Shown here: one piece after another, positions 57,233-64,000 of the stretch
Position numbering within the stretch: position 1 is the stretch's first letter
Layout: the number at the start of each line of letters is the position of its first letter
Translations under genes and position numbers: made by a program
The notes under the pieces: generated by a model
Seen by the model: the letters and a program-made list of their open reading frames with translations, nothing else
Databases searched by the model: none
Told to the model about the DNA's origin: nothing
From: DATLSM01 sp963722965
GTDB lineage: Bacteria > Actinomycetota > Thermoleophilia > Solirubrobacterales > 70-9
Length of the DNA: 64,000 bases
NCBI GenBank assembly: GCA_963722965.1
Contig: CAVROX010000003.1
Coordinates: forward strand, 1-64,000
Direction: 5' to 3'

Positions 57233-59015
57233 ATGGCGCTGATCTCGACCGAGAGCCTCGAACGGGTCAAGCAGACGGCGGACATCGTCGAGGTAATTTC
57301 CGCCCATACCGATCTGCGCCGGCAGGGGACTCGCTGGGTCGGGCTCTGTCCGTTTCATGAGGAGCGTACGCCGTCGTTCTCGGTAGACGCCCAGGAGAAG
57401 CTCTACCACTGCTTTGGCTGTGGGGTCGGGGGCGACGTGATCAAGTTCATCGAAGAGAAGGAGGGCCTCGGCTTCGCCGAAGCAGTGGAGCTGCTCGCCG
57501 ACCGCTACGGGGTCGAGTTGGAGCGCGAGAAGGAGGATCCGCAGGCGGAGGCCCGACGCCTGAAACGCCGCCGACTCGAGGAGCTGCTGGCCCGAACTGC
57601 GGCTTTTTACTGCGGCTACCTCTGGGAGTCGGGCGAGGCTGCGAAGGCGCGGAGTTACCTGGCCAAGCGGGGACTGAGCGAAGGTATCCTGCGCCGATTT
57701 CGGGGTCGGCTACGCGCCGAGTGCCTGGGACAAGGTGCTGGTGCGAGGTCAACGGGCGGGTTTTGAGGTCGATGAGCTGCGCGGGGTCGGGTTGGTCCAG
57801 CGCGGCCGGGGGGGAGGCGAGTACGACCGCTTTCGCTCCCGGATCATGTTTCCGATTCGCGACCGTCGCGGACGGGTGCTGGGTTTTGGTGGGCGGGCGA
57901 TTCGCACTGACCAAGGCGCAAAGTACGTCAACACAGCGGAAACAGACTTCTTCCACAAGAGCAAGATGCTCTACGGCATCGACCTGGCCAAAGGTGCGAT
58001 CGCGAGTGCGGGTCGTGCGGTGGTGGTCGAGGGCTACACCGATGTGCTGGCCCTCCACCAAGCGGGGATGGAGGAGGCGGTTGGAGTGATGGGAACGGCG
58101 ATCACCGACGACCAGGTCACGGTGCTCTCGGGGATGGTGGATGAGGTGGTGCTGGCGCTCGATGCCGACTCAGCTGGCCAGGAGGCGATGCTGCGCGCTC
58201 AAGGGGTCGCGGCGGGGCGGAAGATGCGGCTCCGGGTGGCGGCGATGCCGGCGGGGGAGGACCCCGCCGAGATGCTTGCAGCCGAGGGCGATGCGGAGCA
58301 CTTCCTGGCGCTCCTCGAGGGCGCTGTCGAGCTGACCGCCTTCCAGGTCGAGCTCGTCTTGCAGCGCACCGACGTCTCCTCCCCGGTCGAGCGCGACCGG
58401 GCTCTCTCAGAGACGGCGCCGATCCTCGCGGGGATGGGGGAGACGGCGAGTCGCGATGAGCTGGTGCGCCAGGTGGCAGAGCGCCTTGATCTGGAGCCGG
58501 CGATGGTGATGGGGCGGCTGGTGGCCGCACAACCCTTGAGCGGCGGCGGGGTGGTGCCGGACACCGCTCACGAGGGGATCGCTCATCCTTCGCCACGCCG
58601 CGCCGGGGAGCTGACCTCACGCGAGCGTCGGGAGCGCGCGCTGCTGGCAATGTGCATCGCGCTGCCGGCAGAGGGCAGCGAGTACTTGACTCGGCTCACC
58701 GCCGAGCATCTCACTCCGCTCGGTCGCCGCGCCGCTGTTTGGCTGGGTGAGCACCCAGGCGACCCCGGATCAGACCTCCCCCGTGACGACGATGAGCTCG
58801 CGGGGCTGGTCGCCGAGCTGGTCATCCTCGCGCATGACGAGCCCGCCTCCGTCGAGGCGATGGAGCTCAATTACTTGCTTCTCGAGCAGCGCCGGCTTGA
58901 GGCCGAGATCGCCGCGGCGGGCCGGGCTGGTGAGCGAGAGAGACGAGCAGCACTGAGCCGGGAACGTGCCGCCCTGGTCGAACGCATTGCCCGCACCGAG
59001 CGGGTCCCCGGCTAA
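57233..59015 (+). CDS. dnaG: DNA primase DnaG, one frameshift
   Basis: Makes RNA primers for replication. The CHC2 zinc finger is CPFHEERTPSFSVD … YHCFGCGVGG. The TOPRIM core contains VVVEGYTDVLALHQAG and LALDADSAGQ with its metal Asp residues. The C-terminal region binds DnaB. Near 57700 an inserted base splits RF from GVGYAPSAWDKVLVRG. The full-length sum (1783 nt) fits one extra base. ATG 57233 is the start; the gene is essential, so an error is likely. Confidence 0.93.
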
Positions 59016-59036
59016 TCGGTAGATTCCGTCCGCCGT

Positions 59037-59109
59037 TCCGGGGTAGCTCAATCGGTAGAGCACGCGGCTGTTAACCGCGGGGTTGTGGGTTCGAGTCCCA
59101 CCCCCGGAG
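59037..59109 (+). tRNA. tRNA-Asn (GTT)
   Basis: Full cloverleaf: acceptor TCCGGGG/CCCCGGA, D-stem GCTC/GAGC, anticodon stem CGCGG/CCGCG with loop CTGTTAA (anticodon GTT), T-stem GTGGG/CCCAC with TTCGAGT. Discriminator G; CCA not encoded. The 3' end of the opposite-strand glycosyltransferase frame overlaps its second half. Confidence 0.96.
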
Positions 59110-60312
59110 CCTTCTTGCAGCGCTGTCGCGGCGCGCCAGTCCTTCGACCAAGTCCGCCCCACGCTCGGCGCCGTCGTGCTCCTTCGCCCAGGCCGCTAAT
59201 TCGCCGGCACGCTCGCCGAAGGAGCGGTCGGTGAGGACCCGCTGCGTAGCCCAGCGCAGGGGGGAGGGGCGGCAAAGGCGCCAGGGAAGCGAGAGCCCGA
59301 CCTTGGCCCAGGCGGCGCGCATCGCGGTCTCGCTCATGTCACCCGTGAAAGGGCAGATCAAGACCGGGGTGCCGGCCGCGAGCGCCCTGGCGACAGTGCC
59401 GTGTCCCCCGTGGGAGATAACCAGCGATGCCGCTGGCATCAGTTGGCTGTATCTGAGCCAGTCAACGAGGATTGCATTTGGGGATATCTCGATCGGTTTT
59501 TTGGGAACGACTCGATTGGTCGTCGCCACGACCCGCACAGGCTCATCGGCCAGCGCCTCCAGTGCAGTCCGGACAAGATGATTCTCAGAATCGTGTGCGG
59601 TACTCGGGGCGACCAAGACAAGCGGCTCCTCCCCGGGTGGCAGCTCGATCTCTGGGTGCGGCTGCTCGAATGCCATCGGCCCTGTCACCTCGACCCCGGG
59701 CGGCCAGCTCCGCGGGTACTCAAGCTGGGGAAAAGTGGCGACAAGCGCCAGGTCAGGGCTGATTCCGCCGTGGAAGTGCTCGATCGGCTCAAGCCCAAGT
59801 CGCGCTCGCTGCGCGTTGAGGTCGCGCCGCCCGTGTTCAAGGCCGATGTCCAGCGCCCGCTGCCCGGCGCGCCAAAGGATTCGTCCAACACTCGTGCGCG
59901 GAGCCCGCAGCCCCACCGCAAAGAACGGCATCCCAGGCTCGACCACGGGGTAGATGTGGGGGATCAGCGTCGCCCTCCGCACGCCAGCCTTCTCGGCGGC
60001 CAGGGCCGGTGCCAAGGTGAGGATGTCGCTAACGACAACGTGGGGACGCATCTCCTCCAGCAGCGGAAGCAGAGCTTGTGCGGCCTCTGCAGCGTGATCC
60101 CCCTCGACCGAGTCGGGGTCAGGAGGTGGGAACATCCGGTATTCCTCCGCCGCGGTGAAGCCGAGCCCCGCTTCCTCGACCGCACGGCGGCGCTCCTCCC
60201 AAGTCTCGACCACCACCTCGTGGCCGCGCCCGGCTAGCGCGCGCCCAAGCGAGATAGCTGGGAACGCATGCCCTGCGTCGCCGAAGGCGGCGATCAGGAC
60301 GCGCAGGGTCAT
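59071..60312 (-). CDS. MGT/UGT-type glycosyltransferase (GT1-like)
   Basis: A 413-aa GT-B protein. The N-domain begins RVLIAAFGDAGHAFPAISLG (acceptor side). The C-domain carries LVLVAPSTAHDSENHLV and the donor-binding SLVISHGGHGTVARALAAGT followed by PVLICPFTGD, as in macrolide- or flavonoid-type glycosyltransferases. ATG 60312 directly follows the SDR stop, so the two form an operon. The frame has no stop before the tRNA-Asn gene and ends inside it (59071) on the opposite strand. The last dozen residues (RGWDSNPQPRG) are only the antisense of the tRNA. Acceptor unknown. Confidence 0.85.
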   Translation of the reverse strand: MTLRVLIAAFGDAGHAFPAISLGRALAGRGHEVVVETWEERRRAVEEAGLGFTAAEEYRMFPPPDPDSVEGDHAAEAAQALLPLLEEMRPHVVVSDILTLAPALAAEKAGVRRATLIPHIYPVVEPGMPFFAVGLRAPRTSVGRILWRAGQRALDIGLEHGRRDLNAQRARLGLEPIEHFHGGISPDLALVATFPQLEYPRSWPPGVEVTGPMAFEQPHPEIELPPGEEPLVLVAPSTAHDSENHLVRTALEALADEPVRVVATTNRVVPKKPIEISPNAILVDWLRYSQLMPAASLVISHGGHGTVARALAAGTPVLICPFTGDMSETAMRAAWAKVGLSLPWRLCRPSPLRWATQRVLTDRSFGERAGELAAWAKEHDGAERGADLVEGLARRDSAARRLRGWDSNPQPRG

Positions 60313-61044
60313 TTACGGAGTGTTGAGCCCCTCGCCCGGACGAGTGAAGACAATCTCCGGCACGTGGCAGTTGGGCGAGGTGCGCAGCAAAAAACGCACG
60401 GCCTCGCCTAGATCAGAAGGCTGGATCATCTGCTCCGCGGGAACCTGACCCTTGGCGAACTCAGTCATCGGCGTGTCGACGAAGCCGGGGGCAAGCGCCG
60501 TGCACTGGATCCCGGCCCCGCCCGCCTCGTGATGAGTCGACTGGGTGAAGTTGATCACCGCCGCCTTGGTCGCCGCGTAAATCGACAGCCAGGCCTGACC
60601 TCCCTTGCCGGCTATCGAGGCGGTATTTACGATCAAGGCCTTGCCGTGCTCAGTCCCGGCCTCGCGTAGCATTGGCAGTCCTTCGCGAGTCCCGAGGATC
60701 AGGGCTCGCAGGTTGACCGCGAGCTGCATATCGAGGTGTTTGGTCTGGATTTCCTCCAGCGGCGACCCGATTCCGACCCCAGCGTTGTTGACCAGCACAT
60801 CGAGACGTCCATAGGCATCGCGGTGCCTCGCGAAGACTCCGGCCACATCCTGCTCGTCCGTCATGTTGGCGGCGACGCTCTGCACCTCGATTCCGTCGGC
60901 GCGGAGTTCCGCGGCAGCCGACTCGAGCTTCTCCGGTCGGCGAGCGGCAACGGTCAAAGTGTAGCCGTCCTCACCGAGGGCACGGGCGATCGCAAGGCCG
61001 ATCCCGCTCGAGGCTCCTGTGATCAGCGCCGCTCTCCCCACCAT
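60313..61044 (-). CDS. Short-chain dehydrogenase/reductase
   Basis: A 243-aa classical SDR. The cofactor motif is ALITGASSGIGLAIARAL (GxxxGxG, residue 10 on), then VLVNNAG (NNAG), Ser in VNTASIAG and the catalytic YAATK (Tyr-x-x-x-Lys). The R-R in AARRPEKL suggests NADPH preference. It ends immediately before the glycosyltransferase start, so the two may modify the same metabolite. Confidence 0.9.
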   Translation of the reverse strand: MVGRAALITGASSGIGLAIARALGEDGYTLTVAARRPEKLESAAAELRADGIEVQSVAANMTDEQDVAGVFARHRDAYGRLDVLVNNAGVGIGSPLEEIQTKHLDMQLAVNLRALILGTREGLPMLREAGTEHGKALIVNTASIAGKGGQAWLSIYAATKAAVINFTQSTHHEAGGAGIQCTALAPGFVDTPMTEFAKGQVPAEQMIQPSDLGEAVRFLLRTSPNCHVPEIVFTRPGEGLNTP

Positions 61045-61151
61045 TTTCCCGCTCCTTCGGTCGCCTTCGGTCGGCGCACCCTATCGCCGCATGTCGATCG
61101 GGGTCGACGGGCGCAGATGCCGTTTCGATCCGCTCAAATAAGATTCCGCCG

Positions 61152-62189
61152 ATGTGCCCGGGTCGATTTGCCGCCGCTCTCGCCTGCTTGCTTGCGATGG
61201 TTGTCGTAGTGGGATGCGGCGGAGGGTCCACGAGCTCTACGCCCCAGGCCACTGCACAAAGTCGCCCCGCCCCGCCGCCCGGCGAATTTCCCAGTGGCAG
61301 CGGTCAGAGCCTCAAAGGGGTCCTTAAATCGGCCGAAGGCCGCTCGCACCTGGTCTTCGTGCCGACCACAGAAGCCCTTTATCCGGGGCCAAACCGTTAT
61401 TCCTTCGAAGTCTTCAATAGCGAAAGGGCTCCTGTCAGCGACGCCAAGGTGGCGCTCTACATTGCCAAGGCGCCTCCGAAAGCCCGCAATGGTGCGGCGG
61501 GGAAAAAGAAGCCGAACCCCCTCGGCCATCAGGCGATTGGCCCTTTTCCGGCCGCCGTCGAAAGCCTCGCGACCGAGCCTGCCTTTCGTTCCAAGACGAC
61601 CGCCGAAGATCCCACCCCGGCCCCCGTTGTCTATGCCGCCGAACCCAGCTTCCCGGGCAACGGGGAATGGCGCTTGCTGGCCCTGGTCAAGGAAGGAAGA
61701 AGAACCACCTGGACAGTGCTGCCGACCGCCACTGTCGGCGAATTTACGATGATCCCGCGAGTCGGCCAGCGGGCTCCGCTAATCCACACGCCTACCCCGG
61801 CGAGCGTCGGTGGTGACCTCTCGAAGCTCTCGACGCGCGTCCCCCCGGATACCCAAAACCAGGTTGATTACGCGACCGTTCTCGGAAAAGAGCCAATAGT
61901 CCTCTTGTTTGCAACCCCTAAATTCTGCCAGAGTCGGACTTGCAGCCCGGTCGTCGACGTGGCCGAGCAAGTCAAACGGCTATACGGAGACAAGGCGGCA
62001 TTCATTCAGATGGAGATCTACAACGACAACAATCCGAGCAAGGGAGTGCGGCCCCAGGTGAGGGCGTTCCATCTCCCCAGCGTCCCCTGGCTATTTGTGA
62101 TCGACCGCAACGGCACGATCAGCTCTGAGATCGCTGGCGGCTTCGGCGTCGAAAAGCTGACTCAGCTAGTGAAGGAAGTGAGCCAGTGA
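61152..62189 (+). CDS. Thioredoxin-fold lipoprotein
   Basis: A 345-aa exported protein with a lipoprotein signal ending in the lipobox VVVGCGGG (Cys about 22). A low-complexity linker is followed by a beta-rich region (HLVFVPTTEALYPGPNRYSF) and, from about residue 230, a thioredoxin-like domain with FATPKFCQSRTCSPVVDVAE (Cys-x4-Cys). The spacing is unlike the usual CxxC of disulfide oxidoreductases, though the two cysteines could still pair. Final strands VPWLFVIDRNGTISSEIAGG match redoxins. It overlaps the Hpt-like gene. Confidence 0.82.
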   Translation: MCPGRFAAALACLLAMVVVVGCGGGSTSSTPQATAQSRPAPPPGEFPSGSGQSLKGVLKSAEGRSHLVFVPTTEALYPGPNRYSFEVFNSERAPVSDAKVALYIAKAPPKARNGAAGKKKPNPLGHQAIGPFPAAVESLATEPAFRSKTTAEDPTPAPVVYAAEPSFPGNGEWRLLALVKEGRRTTWTVLPTATVGEFTMIPRVGQRAPLIHTPTPASVGGDLSKLSTRVPPDTQNQVDYATVLGKEPIVLLFATPKFCQSRTCSPVVDVAEQVKRLYGDKAAFIQMEIYNDNNPSKGVRPQVRAFHLPSVPWLFVIDRNGTISSEIAGGFGVEKLTQLVKEVSQ

Positions 62190-62554
62190 TGAGCGAGAAG
62201 GCCGCCTCCCAAGCAGAGCTCCTGAGCTCCTTCGCCGAAGAGGCGCGGCGCCGCTGCGACGTTATTTCCGCTGGCCTGGCGACCGAGACGAGCGACTTTG
62301 AGACGATGCGAGCCGAAGCCCATGCCCTCAAGGGGACTGCCGCTGTGGTCGGTTTGCGCCGCCTCGCCGAGCTTGCTGGCCTGATGGAGTCCGATCTCGC
62401 AGAAGCCAAGAAGACCGGCGTGATCCGCGGCGGGCGCGCCCATCAGATAGCCGACGCTGCTAAGGCCCTTGCCGACGGTGCGACTGCTGCGGCGGAGGGA
62501 AGCGAGGAGCCCCCCGACGTTGGCCGCTCTCTCGCCCAGCTTTTCAGCGCTTAG
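62186..62554 (+). CDS. Hpt-like phosphotransfer domain protein
   Basis: A 122-aa helical protein. The central helix AEAHALKGTAAVVGLRRLAE contains the phospho-accepting His-x-Leu-Lys-Gly motif of histidine phosphotransfer (Hpt) domains. Further helices (LAGLMESDLAEAKK, RAHQIADAAKALADGA) complete a four-helix bundle. No histidine kinase or response regulator is adjacent. ATG 62186 overlaps the redoxin stop, which suggests coupling. Confidence 0.72.
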   Translation: MMSEKAASQAELLSSFAEEARRRCDVISAGLATETSDFETMRAEAHALKGTAAVVGLRRLAELAGLMESDLAEAKKTGVIRGGRAHQIADAAKALADGATAAAEGSEEPPDVGRSLAQLFSA

Positions 62555-62572
62555 CGCTAGGCTCGCCCCACC

Positions 62573-62646
62573 GGGGCGGTAGCTCAGTTGGTCAGAGCAG
62601 CGGACTCATAATCCGTCGGTCGCTGGTTCGAGTCCAGCCCGCCCCA
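62573..62646 (+). tRNA. tRNA with CAT anticodon (Met, or Ile2)
   Basis: Cloverleaf: acceptor GGGGCGG/CCGCCCC, D-stem GCTC/GAGC, anticodon stem GCGGA/TCCGT with loop CTCATAA (anticodon CAT), T-stem GCTGG/CCAGC with TTCGAGT; discriminator A. The first pair is G:C, so it is not the initiator tRNA. Elongator Met or lysidine-modified Ile2 are both possible. Confidence 0.92.
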
Positions 62647-63110
62647 TTCGTTGTGGTTGTTACAACGATCCTGCTGCAAAGGGGCATGTTCTGATGTCCC
62701 CTCGCGCTGCTGCGGTACAGGCCGGCGTCAATCCAGGGGCTGCAATGCCGTGGGCGCGACGGTTGGGACCTGCGGCGGCTCCCGTTTCGACGGCGAAGCA
62801 GGAGTCTGGCTGCAGGTCAGCGAGGCGCTCGGTCCTCGTCCTTTGCAGGTGTTCGGTGCACGATCCAAGGCGCTCCTGCTTTATGGAGAGTGCGAACGTG
62901 AGGCTCTCGGTCGGCGTCGCAGCGGTGACCCGGCCGGCTCAGCCTCGCCCACCGACCGCGATTCCTAGGGGATTGCGGCCGTTGGGGATGAAGAGGCTGC
63001 CCCAGCGCTGAGAGCCAAGAGCGCGGTCGCCGCAAGGGAGCCAAACAACCCACCTGACTTGCCTCATCTTGGCCGCCGTGATGTTTTCGATCCGCATGCC
63101 ACGGAAGGTC
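62647..63110. other. Intergenic region
   Basis: About 460 bases after the tRNA. No supported gene and no clear integrase relic despite the tRNA neighbour. Confidence 0.35.
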
Positions 63111-64000
63111 CTAAACCCTCAACTTCTTGACTGCTGGTGTGGGATCCGCTCCGGCGGAGTTCACTCCGCGCACCTCGAAGGTGTAGCGGCCACGCTTCAG
63201 GTGCTTGTAGGTTACGGGCGAACTGCAGGCGCTGAAGGCCGCCCTTTGCTTTTTGTGGTGCTTGCCTTTCTCCCTTGGCTTGATCAGCTCGCACTGGAAG
63301 CCGGTGGCAGCGGTGGCGGTGAAGCTGACGCTTGCCTTGCCCTGCTTCGTGTTGATCGTCGTCTTGGTAACGGTCGTGTTTTTTGGCGGCGAGGTCGTCG
63401 TGTTACTTGGCGGCGGCACACTGGGGAGCGACAGCGAGTCGACCGCGACGCCGCCGGGATTGGCTGGGACGCTTATGAAGTTCTCTTCTACGCCGATTCC
63501 GTCGAGGTTGGCCCGCCCGATGCTTGCGGCGCAGTCATTGGCCCAGTAGATGTAGGTGGCATCCACCGCTGGGGAATTGGTGCAGCCCCCCGAACCGGCA
63601 ATGAAGCTGTTGTTGGCTTCGTTGCCGTCGAGCGAGGCCCGCCCGATCGTGTTCGATTGGTTGTTTCCCCAATAGATGAAGGAGCCGTTCACCGCGACCC
63701 CAGCCGGTTCCTGGGCTCCGCCGATGAAGCTCTCGTCGGGTTCTTCGCCGTCGAGCTTCGCCCGCCCGATCGTCGTACCGCGTTCGTTTGCCCAATAGAC
63801 GTAGGAGGAGTCGACGGCCACGCCGCAGGGATGATTGGCTCCGGTGATGAAGCTCTCTTCGGGGTCTTCGCCGTCGAGCTTCGCCCGCCCGATCGTGCCC
63901 GATTCGTGGTTGCCCCAGTAGATGTATTCGCTGTTGACGGCTATTCCGCAGGGGTCGGCGGCGCCGGTGATGAAGCTCTGGCTTACTTCGGTCCCGTTGA
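63111..64000 (-). CDS. Secreted-type propeller/NHL-like repeat protein, 5' end beyond window
   Basis: The frame is open to the window end, so the start is outside. About four to five repeats of 43 residues are visible, each with A-V-[DN]-[SG]-x-[YF]-[IV]-Y-W-[AG]-N and T-I-G-R-A-[KS]-L-D-G, a beta-propeller pattern. A Ser/Thr-Pro linker (PPPSNTTTSPPKNTT) follows. The C-terminus resembles the sandwich repeat also found near the end of the protein at 38066 (FQCELIKPREKGKHHKK, VTYKHLKRGRYTFEVRGVNS). Confidence 0.75.
   Translation of the reverse strand, partial: NGTEVSQSFITGAADPCGIAVNSEYIYWGNHESGTIGRAKLDGEDPEESFITGANHPCGVAVDSSYVYWANERGTTIGRAKLDGEEPDESFIGGAQEPAGVAVNGSFIYWGNNQSNTIGRASLDGNEANNSFIAGSGGCTNSPAVDATYIYWANDCAASIGRANLDGIGVEENFISVPANPGGVAVDSLSLPSVPPPSNTTTSPPKNTTVTKTTINTKQGKASVSFTATAATGFQCELIKPREKGKHHKKQRAAFSACSSPVTYKHLKRGRYTFEVRGVNSAGADPTPAVKKLRV

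Overview
The window is a high-GC actinobacterial chromosome segment, most probably from class Thermoleophilia (Solirubrobacterales-like). The housekeeping gene order is actinobacterial: aroB-aroQ-pepP…efp-nusB, and tlyA-nadK-recN-steA-mctB…pyrG…xerD as in mycobacteria. The accessory genes have the style of this class: secreted proteins opening 'LRRPSPASIIAVLALF', fibronectin-like repeat proteins, NHL/Vgb-like propellers and hydrolase-cyclase fusions. Taxonomy is inference from gene style.

Layout. (1) 1-12.7 kb: shikimate genes aroB and aroQ, then pepP; a minus-strand block (M42 peptidase, LtrA-like protein, Nramp transporter, PRC/MgtE_N/CBS protein); then efp, nusB, a short XseB-like gene, ispA and dxs. 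(2) 12.7-30.3 kb: loosely packed accessory DNA with a cation/proton antiporter, HdeD-like and DUF347 membrane proteins, several secreted proteins, an ABM-fold protein, an IS630-family element sitting inside a flavoprotein gene, a SnoaL-like protein, an OsmC protein and a methyltransferase. (3) 30.3-41.5 kb: an island in which single genes or pairs lie between related copies of a composite repeat marked by GACTGTGGCAC and a GC-rich hairpin. It ends beside a 42-nt 3' half of a tRNA-Pro gene, which suggests old tyrosine-recombinase integrations. (4) 41.5-59.1 kb: core genes for rRNA modification, NAD kinase, DNA repair, division and envelope (SteA, MctB-like, GT4-like), CTP synthase, XerD, Fpg, RecO, Dgt, DnaG and tRNA-Asn. 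(5) 59.1-64 kb: glycosyltransferase-SDR pair, thioredoxin-fold lipoprotein, Hpt-like protein, a CAU tRNA and a partial propeller protein.

Many core genes (pepP, Nramp, ltrA, dxs, nadK, recN, pyrG, fpg, dgt, dnaG) and an MFS gene carry one to about thirteen frame breaks, mostly single-base insertions. Since pyrG, dxs and dnaG are normally essential, I read these as sequence errors and annotate each gene as one locus. The IS630 insertion and the helicase remnant look like real biological breaks.

The strongest candidates for something undescribed are the repeat-bounded gene array at 30.5-41.2 kb, a ~60-bp conserved element shared by 12.78 kb and 41.21 kb, and a secreted-protein domain shared by the genes at 18.2 kb and 34.7 kb.
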